Shown: in pieces, positions 19,805 to 28,455 of the stretch
Position numbering within the stretch: position 1 is the first letter of the stretch
How the letters are laid out: each line of letters opens with the position of its first letter
From: Pseudoxanthomonas suwonensis
Lineage (GTDB): Bacteria > Pseudomonadota > Gammaproteobacteria > Xanthomonadales > Xanthomonadaceae
Assembly (NCBI RefSeq): GCF_010093235.1
Contig: NZ_PDWP01000014.1
Coordinates: forward strand, 36,335 to 100,334
DNA: 64,000 nt
Direction: 5' to 3'
Notes under the pieces: model-generated
Databases searched by the model: none
The model's input: the letters and a program-made list of their open reading frames with translations, nothing else
What the model was told of the DNA's origin: nothing
Program-made: the position numbers and the translations under genes

Positions 19805-20301
19805 GCGCAGGCCTCCTCCATTCCGGCCAGCGAGATCGCACTGGCCGGGCATACGCCGACGCAGGCGCCACAACCGGTGCAACGCAGGGCATCGACGGAG
19901 GCGGCGCCGCGCCCGCCGGGTGGGACGCGGATCGCCCGCTCCGGACAGACTTCGCGGCAGCTGGCGCATACGATCCCGGAACCGGCCAGGCAGGCTCCGG
20001 CGACCGTCGCACGCAGGCCCCAGGGGGGCAGCCGCGTGCGCTGCAATGCACCGGTGCCGCAGGCCTCCACGCAGGCGCCACAGAACGTGCACTCGCCGAT
20101 GCCGGCAGCCGGGTCGAACCGGGGCAGGCCATCGGCGGCGCGCCCCAGCACACGCTCCGGACAGGCGCCGATGCACGCGTCGCAGCTGGTGCAGTATTCG
20201 ACGAACCGTGCTTCGGGGATCGCCCAGGGTGGGCGCGGGCCGCAGGGGCCGGCGCCGAACAGCAGTTTCCGTCGGGAGAGTGCGGCGCCGGCCATGGTCA
20301 T
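19801..20301 (-). CDS. napF: Ferredoxin-type protein NapF, 166 aa
   Basis: Cytoplasmic iron-sulfur protein associated with NapA maturation. It has clustered cysteines for four-iron clusters: CTSCDACIGACPERVL, CTFCGACVEAC, CASCREVCPERAI and CTGCGACVGVCPASAI. The start at 20301 (MTMAGAALSRRKLLFG) is chosen because its ATG overlaps the napE stop as ATGA. SRRKLLFG resembles the conserved N-terminal motif of NapF. Confidence 0.92.
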   Translation of the reverse strand: MTMAGAALSRRKLLFGAGPCGPRPPWAIPEARFVEYCTSCDACIGACPERVLGRAADGLPRFDPAAGIGECTFCGACVEACGTGALQRTRLPPWGLRATVAGACLAGSGIVCASCREVCPERAIRVPPGGRGAASVDALRCTGCGACVGVCPASAISLAGMEEACA

Positions 20302-20471
20302 GGACCTGTGGGCGGGCCTGCGAACAGCAGCTGCCACATCCAGACCATGAAGCCGTATCCGGCCACGATCAGGATCGCCAGCAGCGGGAACACCACCGCT
20401 GTCACCAACAGGAACGCGATGCGCTCCTGCCGCCGTGTGACCTCCATCTTGGGGCCGGCATCCTGCTCCAC
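20298..20471 (-). CDS. napE: Nitrate reductase small membrane protein NapE, 57 aa
   Basis: Single-span inner-membrane protein that heads many nap operons; its role is unknown. The product contains RRQERIAFLLVTAVVFPLLA followed by ILIVAGYGFMVWMWQLLFAG, the NapE pattern. The start used is a GTG at 20471 with AAGG seven bases upstream; an ATG at 20447 (MEVTRRQE) is the alternative. The stop overlaps the napF start. napG and napH are absent, so the operon is napEFDABC. Confidence 0.88.
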   Translation of the reverse strand: MEQDAGPKMEVTRRQERIAFLLVTAVVFPLLAILIVAGYGFMVWMWQLLFAGPPTGP

Positions 20472-20609
20472 GTGCCTACCTTTTCAGGCTGGGTCCAGTG
20501 CAGTACGCGACGGAGGCTAGCACAGCAGCAAGGCACTGGCGTGACGCACTGCGGGAGCCGCCGCGCACGCCCGCACGACCGTGACCGGACGCACGCCGGC
20601 GCACCTCTT

Positions 20610-21431
20610 TCAGGGGCGGCGAGGGAGGCGCCTGCGCGGCGGCTGCGGTTCGCGCTCGGCCATGTCGCGGACCCGCAAGCCCGCCTCGCGCACCAGGGTC
20701 GGCAGCAGCTGCGCCTCCGGCAGCAGATGCCAGTATTTCTGCGGCATCTCCTGGCGCATCATCCGGGTGTTCAGGCGCGCCGGGTTGAAGATGCTGGCGT
20801 AGTAGGTGCGCCACAGCCCGTCATGCGCATCCTCCGCCGGAACATCGGCACGCGGGCCTCCGGGACCGGCCCACAACCGTTCGCCATCCCAGCGGGCGCT
20901 GCGGTACGGGGTGACGATGGTCCAGCGCATGCCGGCGAAACGGCGCGCGAAGAACGGCGCCACCCGGTCGACGATGAAGTGCTCCGGCTCGAACCAGGCG
21001 ATGTAGGTCTCCTCCTCGCCCGGCACCGCGCGGAAGCGCACGAAGGCCTTCATCTTGTGGGTATCGCGGCGCACCGACTTTTCCAGCGCGCGGGCCCGGA
21101 CCACGTCGGCATCGGTGCTGCGCTCCAGCAGCTGGCGCTGGCCATGGCCGATGCGGCAGAGCATCCGGTACAGCAGCGCATGCCGCTGCGGGTCGCGATG
21201 GCAGAGCACGCGCGCGGCAAGATCGAGGAACGCGGCCGGGACCGCCGGCTGCGGCGGATCCGGCGCCAACGGCGCCTGGTCCAGCCCCGGCCATGGCAGC
21301 AGGCCGCCCTGGGCATCGCCGCTCCAGTCCATCTGCTCCGGCGCCAGCCCGGCGGCGAAGGCATGGCGTGCGGCGGCACGCCAGGACGCCAGGTCCCACG
21401 GCGGATCGACCCGGGCGCGGAAGCCGGTCAC
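20610..21431 (-). CDS. DUF4130/TIGR03915-type putative DNA metabolism protein, 273 aa
   Basis: Family member normally paired with the radical SAM protein encoded just upstream. Recognisable stretches include HALLYRMLCRIGHGQRQLLE, VRRDTHKMKAFVRFR, FEPEHFIVDRVAPFFARRF and the C-terminal PEAQLLPTLVREA. Some members are fused to uracil-DNA glycosylase domains, which suggests a part in DNA repair; the chemistry is not established. The start overlaps the stop of the radical SAM gene by 4 nt, so the two are co-translated. Confidence 0.85.
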   Translation of the reverse strand: MTGFRARVDPPWDLASWRAAARHAFAAGLAPEQMDWSGDAQGGLLPWPGLDQAPLAPDPPQPAVPAAFLDLAARVLCHRDPQRHALLYRMLCRIGHGQRQLLERSTDADVVRARALEKSVRRDTHKMKAFVRFRAVPGEEETYIAWFEPEHFIVDRVAPFFARRFAGMRWTIVTPYRSARWDGERLWAGPGGPRADVPAEDAHDGLWRTYYASIFNPARLNTRMMRQEMPQKYWHLLPEAQLLPTLVREAGLRVRDMAEREPQPPRRRLPRRP

Positions 21432-22684
21432 GCGAACAGGTCGGCCTGGCGCGGCCTGGGCGCCAGCTGCGCGCGCAGCCGGGCCGGATCATCCAGGCGC
21501 GTACGCGGATGGTGGTCCAGCACGCTCACGAATGGCAGCAGCTTCTTCAGCGGCGCGCGCAGGCGGGCGAGGTCGTCCAGGCGCAGCCGGCCATGGCGGC
21601 GCGCGCTCACCAGGCGGTCGACATTGCGCGCACCCAAGCCGGGCACGCGCAGCAGCATCTCGCGCGGCGCGGTGTTGAGGTCCACCGGGAAGCGTTCCGG
21701 ATTGCGCAAGGCCCAGGCCAGCTTGGGATCGATGTCCAGGTCGAGCATGCCGCCACCGTCCCCGGGGCGATCGGGCACGATCTCCTCCACGCCGAACCCG
21801 TAGAAGCGCAGCAGCCAGTCGGCCTGGTAGAGCCGGTGCTCGCGCTGCAGCGGCGGTGCGCGCGGCGGCAGCTGCGCCGAGGCATCCGGGATCGGGCTGA
21901 AGGCCGAGTAGTACACCCGCCTCATGCGGAAATCGCCGTACAGCGCGCTGCTGGTGCGCAGGATCACCGCGTCGTCGGCGCCATCGGCGCCCACGATCAT
22001 CTGCGTGCTCTGCCCGGCCGGCGCGAACCGGGGCGGCCGGCGCCGGGGCGTGGCCTTCGCGGCGCGACGCGCCTCGGCGTTCTCATCCATGCGCCAGCGC
22101 AGCTCGCCCATGGCATCGCGGATGCCGTCGGCGCGCTTTTCCGGCGCCAGTCTCGCCAGGCCCTCGACCGTCGGCAGTTCGACATTGATGCTGAGCCGGT
22201 CGGCGTAGCGCCCGGCCTTCTCCAGCAGTTCCGGCGAGGCCTCCGGAATGGTCTTGAGGTGGATGTACCCGGCGAAGTGGTGGTCCTCGCGCAGGCTGCG
22301 CGCCACCTCCACCAGCTGCTCCATGGTGTAGTCGCCATTGCGGATGATGCCGCTGGAGAGGAACAGGCCCTCGATGTAGTTGCGCTTGTAGAAGTCCAGC
22401 GTAAGCCGGACCACCTCGCCGGTGGCGAAGCGGGCGCGGCGCACGTTGCTGCTGGCCCGGTTGATGCAGTAGGCGCAGTCGTAGATGCAGAAGTTCGTCA
22501 GCAGGATCTTGAGCAGCGATACGCAGCGGCCGTCGGGCGTATACGAGTGGCAGATGCCCATGCCCTCGGTGCTGCCGACGCCCTTCGTGCCGCGCGCGTC
22601 GCGACGCCCTGCACCGCTGGAGGCGCAGGAGGCGTCGTACTTGGCCGCGTCAGCGAGGATCGCCAGCTTGTCGGTCAGCTCCAT
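21428..22684 (-). CDS. Putative DNA modification/repair radical SAM protein, 418 aa
   Basis: Radical SAM enzyme of the TIGR03916 type. The SAM cluster motif CIYDCAYC lies near residue 68, with KILLTNFC just before it. LKTIPEASPELLEKAG and RLSINVELP are family blocks. The C-terminus has a helix-hairpin-helix region (EMLLRVPGLGARNVDRLVSA) of the kind that binds DNA. Together with the downstream partner it forms a conserved two-gene module predicted to act in DNA modification or repair; the substrate is unknown. Confidence 0.88.
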   Translation of the reverse strand: MELTDKLAILADAAKYDASCASSGAGRRDARGTKGVGSTEGMGICHSYTPDGRCVSLLKILLTNFCIYDCAYCINRASSNVRRARFATGEVVRLTLDFYKRNYIEGLFLSSGIIRNGDYTMEQLVEVARSLREDHHFAGYIHLKTIPEASPELLEKAGRYADRLSINVELPTVEGLARLAPEKRADGIRDAMGELRWRMDENAEARRAAKATPRRRPPRFAPAGQSTQMIVGADGADDAVILRTSSALYGDFRMRRVYYSAFSPIPDASAQLPPRAPPLQREHRLYQADWLLRFYGFGVEEIVPDRPGDGGGMLDLDIDPKLAWALRNPERFPVDLNTAPREMLLRVPGLGARNVDRLVSARRHGRLRLDDLARLRAPLKKLLPFVSVLDHHPRTRLDDPARLRAQLAPRPRQADLFA

Positions 22685-22759
22685 GCCGGCACGTTGGCCG
22701 GCACCCGTCTCAGCGGGTGAGACGCACCTACCTTGCCGATGAACCGTTCAATGCGAGGC

Positions 22760-23035
22760 TCAGGGCAGGCTGCGCCGCACGTAGACCGGATCGCCCTGCA
22801 CGTCGGTGCGCACGGTGGTCGCGGCAGGCGCGGCGGCGGCCACCGGGGGCGTGGTCAGCAGGTCGTTGGTGCGGCGCTGCTCGGCGATCAACTGGCGCAG
22901 CAGCGGCTTGATCCCGAACACGGCAAACGGCACCAGGATCCACAGCACGGTCAGGATCAGGGCGAAGATGCCGGCGGCGATCATGAGCACATTCATGCCC
23001 GTGGCGGCGGCGTCGTTGGTGATGGTCAGCAGCAT
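22760..23035 (-). CDS. Small membrane protein of unknown function, 91 aa
   Basis: The ATG at 23035 follows AGGAG. One strong hydrophobic span at residues 13-38 (MNVLMIAAGIFALILTVLWI) is followed by a cytoplasmic-type segment (RQLIAEQRRTNDLL) and a Pro/Ala/Thr-rich tail ending in QGDPVYVRRSLP. I do not recognise a family. Confidence 0.65.
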   Translation of the reverse strand: MLLTITNDAAATGMNVLMIAAGIFALILTVLWILVPFAVFGIKPLLRQLIAEQRRTNDLLTTPPVAAAAPAATTVRTDVQGDPVYVRRSLP

Positions 23036-23238
23036 GGCCTGGCTCCTCGTCGGCCAGGCACCGCGCCCGGCATCGCGGACCATGCTTGGCCAGCCACCCG
23101 TCCATGGCCGGTGAATCCTCCGCGCACGGCCGATCCACGCGCCATGCGCAAGCTGCAGGCGCATGGACGCGGTCCCCACGCAAGGCGCGCGTCGCGACGG
23201 GATGGGACGGGATCACGCGCCCGGACGGGCGCGCCGCT

Positions 23239-23334
23239 TCAGCGGCTGCGCTCGCGGCGCAGGGCGAAGGTCGCCAGGCCGACGATGGCGGCCAGGCCGA
23301 TGGCGAGGAACACGAAGACGGGCGTCAAGGACAT
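23239..23334 (-). CDS. Tiny single-span membrane protein, 31 aa
   Basis: The ATG at 23334 has a strong site (AAGGGAG, five bases upstream). The product is almost entirely one membrane helix (PVFVFLAIGLAAIVGLATFA) ending in LRRERSR, a positive-inside cap. The signal strength and topology support a real small protein; function unknown. Confidence 0.6.
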   Translation of the reverse strand: MSLTPVFVFLAIGLAAIVGLATFALRRERSR

Positions 23335-23512
23335 GGAAGCTCCCTTTCGTTCTGGACGGGCCCGCGGCGATTGCCCGGGCAGCTACGGGATGCTGCTTCG
23401 CGACCGCCCCTTCCGGTCGCGTCCGGCCGGGGACATGCTGCGGCCGAGCCCCCTTATACCCGCCCTTACCCACGCCGCCACGCTGCACTGCACAGCAGCA
23501 CCCCCCGCCTGA

Positions 23513-24516
23513 TCAACGGGGAAAGCGCAGGTGGTCGTCCAGTTCCGGGCCGCCGCCACGGTCGCCGCTGCCGGCGGCCACGTGCACCGCTTCGTCCAGC
23601 ACCGTGGCCTGGGTGCCGTGGCGGCCGCGCGGCAACGGCGGCAGCGCGCTCCAGCGGCCGCTGCGCGGATCGTAGGCTTCCACCTCGGCGTGTGCCGGCA
23701 CCTGGCGCGCGCTTTCGCCGCCCATCACCAGCAGCCGGCCACCCAGGGCCACCGCACCGGCGCCGGCGCGCGGGGTCGGCAGCGGCGCGTCGAGCGTGCT
23801 CCAGCGCGCGGCCTCGAAGTCATACACGTCGACGGCGGTGATGGTCAGCGACAGCGTGTCGCCGGTGTCATGCGAGGTACGGCGTCCGCCCGCGGCGTAG
23901 AGCTTTCCGTCCAGCACCGCGGCGTGGAAGTGGTCTCGCGCATGCGGCGCGTCGGGCAGTTCCTCCCAGCGCCCGGTGGCCGGATCGAACGCATCCAGCC
24001 ACGGCACGTAGCCGCTCATGTGCCCGCGGGTATTGCCGCCCGCCAGGTAGATGCGGCCTCCATGCGAGACCACGCCGGCGGCACCGCGGCGGCGGTGCGC
24101 GGGGATTTCCGCGGTCTGGCTCCAGCGGTCGGCCCCGGGGTCGTAGACCAGCACATGGGTCAGCGGCTGCTCTTCCGGGTATTGGCCGGTGAATGCGCCC
24201 AGCACGTACAGGCGCCCGGCGTGGGCGACGGCCTGGAAATGGTGGATCTCCATCGGCGGTGCGGCACCCCGCGTCCAGGCCCCGGGCGCCGGATCGAAGA
24301 TGGCCCGCGGACGCCCGCCGCGTCCGCCGAGCAGGTAGAGCCGGCCATCCACGGCGACGAAGGCGTCTCGTGCCGCGCGTGCGGCGCGCCCTGCGTCGCC
24401 ACCGCTGCCGACCAGGCCGCGGGCGCGGCGGATGCCGGCATAACGGCTGCGAGCAGCGCGGTGCACAAGACGTGGATCGCGCGCGCAGGTGCGCGCCGGA
24501 ACTGCGGCTTGGTCAT
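23513..24516 (-). pseudogene. Secreted Kelch-repeat protein, apparently frameshifted after the signal peptide
   Basis: Kelch beta-propeller, likely periplasmic. At least five Kelch blades are seen (VDGRLYLLGGRGG, HAGRLYVLGAFTG, HGGRIYLAGGNTRG, LDGKLYAAGGRRT, LGGRLLVMGGESA). The signal peptide (MTKPQFRRAPARAIHVLC onward, cleaved near PASA) begins at the ATG at 24516 in a different frame. The two frames join near 24361-24370, where ...PHARHE must switch to AFVAVDGRLY. A one-base change restores a complete protein of about 334 aa. Without it, the propeller frame has no plausible secretion start. Sequence error or real decay cannot be told apart here. Confidence 0.75.
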
Positions 24517-24680
24517 GGCGGATCCCGGTGGCGGCGAGGCAGGTGCGCGCATGCGCGCGGCCAAGGTCGCCGCTATCGGCCGCCTGCGTCAATCCGCCAC
24601 GTCGTCGCCGGCTCCGTCCGCCAGCGCATGGTTGGACAGGTGACGCAACGGGAACGGTCCGCGACGCTTCGCGGTGCGGC

Positions 24681-25193
24681 TCAGCGCCCGGCCGGGCGCG
24701 GACCGGGCGCGGACAGCGGATACGGTCCCCAGCCCGGCCCCGGTCCATAGGGACCATGGAACCCGTGCGGACCGTCGTAGGTACCGATGTTCAACTGCAG
24801 GTTCATCGTCCGCGAGCCGCCGTCGTCGGTCGCGTATTCCTTGCAGTAGTTGATCGTGGCCGCCTGCCAGTTGCTGTTGCCGCCACGCTTCGAATAACCG
24901 ACCCCGGCCTCGACCGAGCCGGTGATGTCGGTCTCCTCGCCATCCGGCGAGGTCGGGCAGGCGGGTCGGCGCACGACCAGCGGGCGCTCCGGCTGCGACG
25001 GCACGCCGGAAGTGTCTCCGTACCAGGTGCCCGGCGGGTCGTTGCGGTAGCCGGCCAGCGCGGACTGCGGCAGGGCCAGGTCCAGCGCTTCGGCGCTTTC
25101 GCCCTCGCCAGCGCCCGGTTCGGCGGCGGCGGCAGGCATGGCGGCGACCAGCAGGGCCAGGCCCAGGAAGGCAGGGAACGTGATCGTGCGCAT
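24681..25193 (-). CDS. Secreted protein of unknown function, 170 aa
   Basis: Residues 1-23 form a signal peptide (FLGLALLVAAMPAAAAEPG). The mature part has GYRNDPPGTWYGDTSGVPS, a segment resembling SVEAGVGYSKRGGNSNW with NYCKEY, and a C-terminal Gly/Pro/Tyr/His-rich tail (GPHGFHGPYGPGPGWGPYP). Two cysteines could form a disulfide. The start at 25193 is the ATG that gives the signal peptide. I do not recognise the family. Confidence 0.65.
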   Translation of the reverse strand: MRTITFPAFLGLALLVAAMPAAAAEPGAGEGESAEALDLALPQSALAGYRNDPPGTWYGDTSGVPSQPERPLVVRRPACPTSPDGEETDITGSVEAGVGYSKRGGNSNWQAATINYCKEYATDDGGSRTMNLQLNIGTYDGPHGFHGPYGPGPGWGPYPLSAPGPRPAGR

Positions 25194-25274
25194 GGGACGG
25201 TTCCGGGCGCCGCCGGAAGGCGGCATGTGGACACCGTAACAGCCCCGGCTTGAACGCCGGCTTGCGACCGGCAG

Positions 25275-25315
25275 CACGACGGGCGGCAATGCCGCCCGTC
25301 GTGGGGGGGGGGGGG
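25275..25315. terminator. 13-bp perfect hairpin followed by a 13-base G run
   Basis: CACGACGGGCGGC (25275-25287) pairs with GCCGCCCGTCGTG (25291-25303) around the loop AAT. It is directly joined to an uninterrupted run of 13 Gs at 25303-25315. It lies in the gap between two leftward genes and probably separates their transcripts, though neither strand has a T-tract. A G13 run is prone to slippage and may be miscounted. Confidence 0.5.
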
Positions 25316-25328
25316 CGCGGCGCGCGGC

Positions 25329-26192
25329 TCAGTGGCGCAGGAAGTCCAGCAGGTCCTGGTTGAGCCGGTCCTTGTGGGTGTCGGTGATGCCGTGCGGGCC
25401 GCCCGGATACACGATCAGCTCCGCGCCCTTCACCAGCGCCGCCGAAGCGCGGCCGGAAAGGTCGATCGGCACCACCTGGTCGTCGTCGCCATGGATCACC
25501 AGGGTCCGCACGTCGAACTTCTTCAGGTCCTCGCGGAAGTCGGTGGCCGAGAACGCGGCGATCGAGTCGTAGGTGTTCTTGTGGCCGCCCTGCATGCCCT
25601 GCGCCCAGAACGACTGGATCAGGCCCTGGTTCGGCTTGGCGCCCGGACGGTTGAAGCCGAAGAACGGACCGGAGGCGATGTCCAGGTACAGCTGCGAGCG
25701 GTTCTCGATCGAACCCTTGCGCAGGCCGTCGAACACTTCGATCGGCAGGCCGCCCGGGTTGTCGTCGGTCTTGAGCATCAGCGGCGGAACCGACGAGACC
25801 AGCACCGCGGCCTTGACCCGCGAGGTGCCGTGGCGGCCGATGTAGCGCGCGACCTCGCCGCCGCCGGTGGAGAAGCCGACCAGGGTGGCGTCGCGCAGGT
25901 CCAGCGCCTCGATCACCGCGGCCAGGTCGTCGGCGTAGTGGTCCATGTCGTTGCCGTCCCACGGCTGGCTGGAACGGCCATGGCCGCGGCGGTCATGGGC
26001 GACGACGCGGAAGCCGTGGTCGGCCAGGAACAGCATCTGCGATTCCCAGCTGTCCGAGCTCAGCGGCCAGCCGTGGCTGAAGGTGACGACCGGGCCGTCC
26101 TTCGGGCCCCAGTCCTTGTAGTACAGCTGCACGCCATCGCGGGTGGTGACGTAGTTGGCGGTGCGGGAAACGGTCGAATTGCGGGTATCCAT
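25329..26192 (-). CDS. Alpha/beta hydrolase, non-heme chloroperoxidase-like, 287 aa
   Basis: Alpha/beta-hydrolase of the cofactor-free haloperoxidase/esterase group. The oxyanion motif is [12 protein letters not shown], the nucleophile elbow GFSTGGGE (Ser near residue 108), the acid Asp lies in [13 protein letters not shown], and the His in [12 protein letters not shown]. There is no signal peptide, so it is cytoplasmic. The start follows GGAGC. Length and motif order are normal; the natural substrate is unknown. Confidence 0.9.
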   Translation of the reverse strand: MDTRNSTVSRTANYVTTRDGVQLYYKDWGPKDGPVVTFSHGWPLSSDSWESQMLFLADHGFRVVAHDRRGHGRSSQPWDGNDMDHYADDLAAVIEALDLRDATLVGFSTGGGEVARYIGRHGTSRVKAAVLVSSVPPLMLKTDDNPGGLPIEVFDGLRKGSIENRSQLYLDIASGPFFGFNRPGAKPNQGLIQSFWAQGMQGGHKNTYDSIAAFSATDFREDLKKFDVRTLVIHGDDDQVVPIDLSGRASAALVKGAELIVYPGGPHGITDTHKDRLNQDLLDFLRH

Positions 26193-26410
26193 GACAGTGC
26201 TCCTGGGAAGGGGGAGAAGTCCCGGCGCGGTGCGCTGCCGGTGGAGTTACTGTGCGTGGAGGACGTTTCCCGGAGGTGATGCAGCGTCCGGGAAACTTCA
26301 CCGGACGTCCGGGAGGCGCTGGAAGCGGCGCTGGCGCCGTGGCAGGCGGGAGCGGACGTCCCGCCGCAGGAAGCAGGCCGCACCGGGTGGTGCCCGGTAC
26401 GGCGCGGGCG

Positions 26411-26440
26411 CGGCGCGGCGGCGGATCCCGCGCCGCGCCG
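26411..26440. terminator. GC-rich hairpin after the YbjN-domain gene
   Basis: CGGCGCGGCG (26411-26420) pairs perfectly with CGCCGCGCCG (26431-26440), nine bases beyond the stop of the leftward gene. It is positioned like a terminator but lacks a T-tract. Confidence 0.4.
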
Positions 26441-26448
26441 GCGGCGGA

Positions 26449-26922
26449 TCAGAAGTCCACGGCGTCCTTGAAGTTGACCAGCAGGGTCCGGAACATCTCG
26501 ACCTGGCTGCGCAGGTGGGCCTGGGCATCGGCGTGCAGGACCTCGAAGTCGTACTGCAGGTACGGGTCCATCTCCTCGTCCAGGAACATGCGCACGTAGC
26601 GGTACTGCTTGTTGAAGCGGTTGGCGACGAAGTACGTGGTGCCGTCGTCCAGGTCCAGCGCCGTCTCCAGCTGCAGCGAACCACAGCGGCCGTCCTTCTT
26701 GCAGTCGTAGAAGTTCAGGCGCGCGTGCAGGCCGTCGATCACGAAGTTGATCTGCGGATCGCCGACGCCATCGGTCGCCAGTTCCGGCGACAGGTCCATC
26801 GAACGCATCACCGCCAGCGCCTCCTTGCCGCTGATGCGCTCGGCCGCGGCCTCGGCGGCCAGCAGCGGCGACGCCAGCGCCAGCGCCACGCCCAGCAGGC
26901 GCATGTTGGTCTTGTTCCCCAT
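26449..26922 (-). CDS. Secreted YbjN-domain protein, 157 aa
   Basis: Signal peptide at residues 1-27 (LLGVALALASPLLAAEAAAE). The mature part fits the YbjN fold: VMRSMDLSPELATDGVGDPQ, then NFYDCKKDGRCGSLQLETAL with a Cys pair typical of secreted members, then NRFNKQYRYVRMFLDEE. YbjN proteins are linked to sensory or stress regulation in E. coli, but the exported form has no known role. The ATG follows GGGGGGAAGA. Confidence 0.8.
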   Translation of the reverse strand: MGNKTNMRLLGVALALASPLLAAEAAAERISGKEALAVMRSMDLSPELATDGVGDPQINFVIDGLHARLNFYDCKKDGRCGSLQLETALDLDDGTTYFVANRFNKQYRYVRMFLDEEMDPYLQYDFEVLHADAQAHLRSQVEMFRTLLVNFKDAVDF

Positions 26923-27064
26923 TCTTCCCCCCTGTCGAGTAGTGGCGACATGCCACCTTGCATGAATGGCGGGGCGTAGGCACCGGGGGGGCCTGGCGCC
27001 AGCGCGCCCGCCCTGTCCGGCGACTTTCCCCGGCGGAAGAATACCCCGCCGTCCCCGCGCCCGG

Positions 27065-27236
27065 TCAGCTGCGCGGGTCGTCCGGCAGGCCGAACCACTG
27101 GGCCATGACCGGCAACAGCAGCATCACCCCGGCGGCGATGCACAGCGAGATGCCGGTGTCGACGGGACACCGGCGGGATCCCGGGCACGAACGCGGCCAC
27201 GCAAAGCCCGACCGCCACCCGCACCCGCGCGCGCAT
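27065..27236 (-). pseudogene. Small two-span membrane protein broken by a palindromic insertion
   Basis: From the ATG at 27236 one frame encodes MRARVRVAVGLCVAAFVPGI, a first membrane helix. A second frame encodes DTGISLCIAAGVMLLLPVMA and ends with QWFGLPDDPRS at 27065. Removing ten bases (GCCGGTGTCC on the coding strand) joins the frames into a protein of about 53 aa. The extra bases are the reverse complement of the sequence just downstream, producing the palindrome ccggtgtc-gacgg-gacaccgg at 27151-27171 or so. No family recognised. Confidence 0.45.
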
Positions 27237-27437
27237 TGTTTCGCCCGGCTCGACCGGCGCCATGGCGGGTGCCGCATGGGGTTGGCCGGAGCGTCCAGCT
27301 CGCCCCCCGGTATCCGGGGTGCAGCGTCGCAGGGTCCCGCGCGAGTCTCCCACGGACCGCCGCCGGCCCGCCAGCTATGCTGCCGGCGACGGCGGCCCTC
27401 CGGGCGCCGCCACCCGCCAAGCCTGAGGAGCCGTTGC

Positions 27438-27629
27438 ATGACGCCACTGGACAAGCCCATCCGTCGCGAACTGGCCATAGGCGACGAGCTGTACACGCTC
27501 ACCATCAGCCCCGAGGGCCTGAAGCTGGTGCCCAAGGGCCGGCGCAAGGGCCTGGAGCTGGCCTGGAGCGACCTGGTCAGCGGCGACGCCGCGCTGGCTT
27601 CCGCGCTGCAGGCTTCGCTGGAGCGCTGA
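27438..27629 (+). CDS. Conserved-type small protein of unknown function, 63 aa
   Basis: The ATG at 27438 follows TGAGGAG at 27424-27430 with seven-base spacing. The sequence is a compact alpha/beta pattern (ELYTLTISPEGLKLVPKGRR, then LELAWSDLVSGDAAL) with no membrane segment. The 3' end overlaps the end of the convergent downstream gene by about 53 nt. Function unknown. Confidence 0.65.
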   Translation: MTPLDKPIRRELAIGDELYTLTISPEGLKLVPKGRRKGLELAWSDLVSGDAALASALQASLER

Positions 27630-27924
27630 ACCCGGCTCCGGCCGGCGGCCCTGGGACCTGTGCCGCCGCGCCCGGGTCCGGCTGCAGCTTCCGCAGCCAT
27701 GCCAGCGCGCCGGGCGCCATGCCCATGAACTTCGGCGCGTCGGCCAGCGGCGCCACCAGCAGCCGTGCCGGTCGCGCCTTCCGTTTCAGCGCGTGGTACA
27801 GCTGCGAGCGGCTGTGCGCCGAGGCCGCCAGGTACAGCCCGCCACCGAGCGGGCGCAGGCCCGGCGCCGGATCCAGTCCCGCGTCCGGTTCGACGAATAC
27901 CAGGTAGAGGATGCCGCCTTCCAT
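27577..27924 (-). CDS. Protein of unknown function, 115 aa
   Basis: The start used is the ATG at 27924 (MEGGILYLVFVEPDAGL). A globular N-terminal part (LYLAASAHSRSQLYHALKR, RLLVAPLADAPKFMGMAPGA) is followed by an Ala/Pro/Arg/Lys-rich tail (KPAARKPARRRR). The basic tail is encoded by the strand opposite the neighbouring small gene. The globular part looks like real coding sequence; function unknown. Confidence 0.55.
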   Translation of the reverse strand: MEGGILYLVFVEPDAGLDPAPGLRPLGGGLYLAASAHSRSQLYHALKRKARPARLLVAPLADAPKFMGMAPGALAWLRKLQPDPGAAAQVPGPPAGAGFSAPAKPAARKPARRRR

Positions 27925-28040
27925 GCCGCGACCATCGCAGGCAGGCGCACAGGAAGGCGTGAACCACGGCGCGGGGCGCGCCATGGGCGGCCGATGGCGG
28001 GCGCCGCGCAGGCGTTCCGCCATCGCCGCGACGCAGCGGC

Positions 28041-28394
28041 TCAGGTGCCGAGCAGCTCCACTTCGAACTTCAGGGTGGCGTTGGGCGGGATCACGCCACC
28101 GGCGCCGCGCGCGCCGTAGCCCAGTGCCGGCGGGATGACCAGGACGCGGGTGCCGCCGACCTTCATGCCGGCCACGCCCTCGTCCCAGCCCTTGATCACC
28201 ATGCCCGCGCCCAGCGGGAAGATGAAGGGCTCGTCGCGGTCCTTGCTGGAATCGAACTTGGCGCCCTGCTCGCCGTCCTGGTACAGCCAGCCGGTGTAGT
28301 GCACGGTCACGTTGCGGCCCGGCGCCGCCTCCGGGCCGTTGCCGACGACCGTGTCCTCGTACTGCAGGCCGGAGGCGGTGGTGGTGAAAGCCAT
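28041..28394 (-). CDS. FKBP-type peptidyl-prolyl cis-trans isomerase, 117 aa
   Basis: Single-domain FKBP that speeds up X-Pro isomerisation. Family motifs: [57 protein letters not shown] and [13 protein letters not shown]. There is no signal peptide, so it is cytoplasmic. The ATG at 28394 is chosen because AAGGA lies six bases upstream; an ATG two codons earlier is too close to that site. Diverged copies of this kind of 5' end are found inside the repeat array at 37455 and 37779. Confidence 0.93.
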   Translation of the reverse strand: MAFTTTASGLQYEDTVVGNGPEAAPGRNVTVHYTGWLYQDGEQGAKFDSSKDRDEPFIFPLGAGMVIKGWDEGVAGMKVGGTRVLVIPPALGYGARGAGGVIPPNATLKFEVELLGT

Positions 28395-28455
28395 TGGCAT
28401 TCCTTGTGTATGTGGCGATCCACGGGGCGCACAGTCTAGTCGGCGGCGGCCGCGG

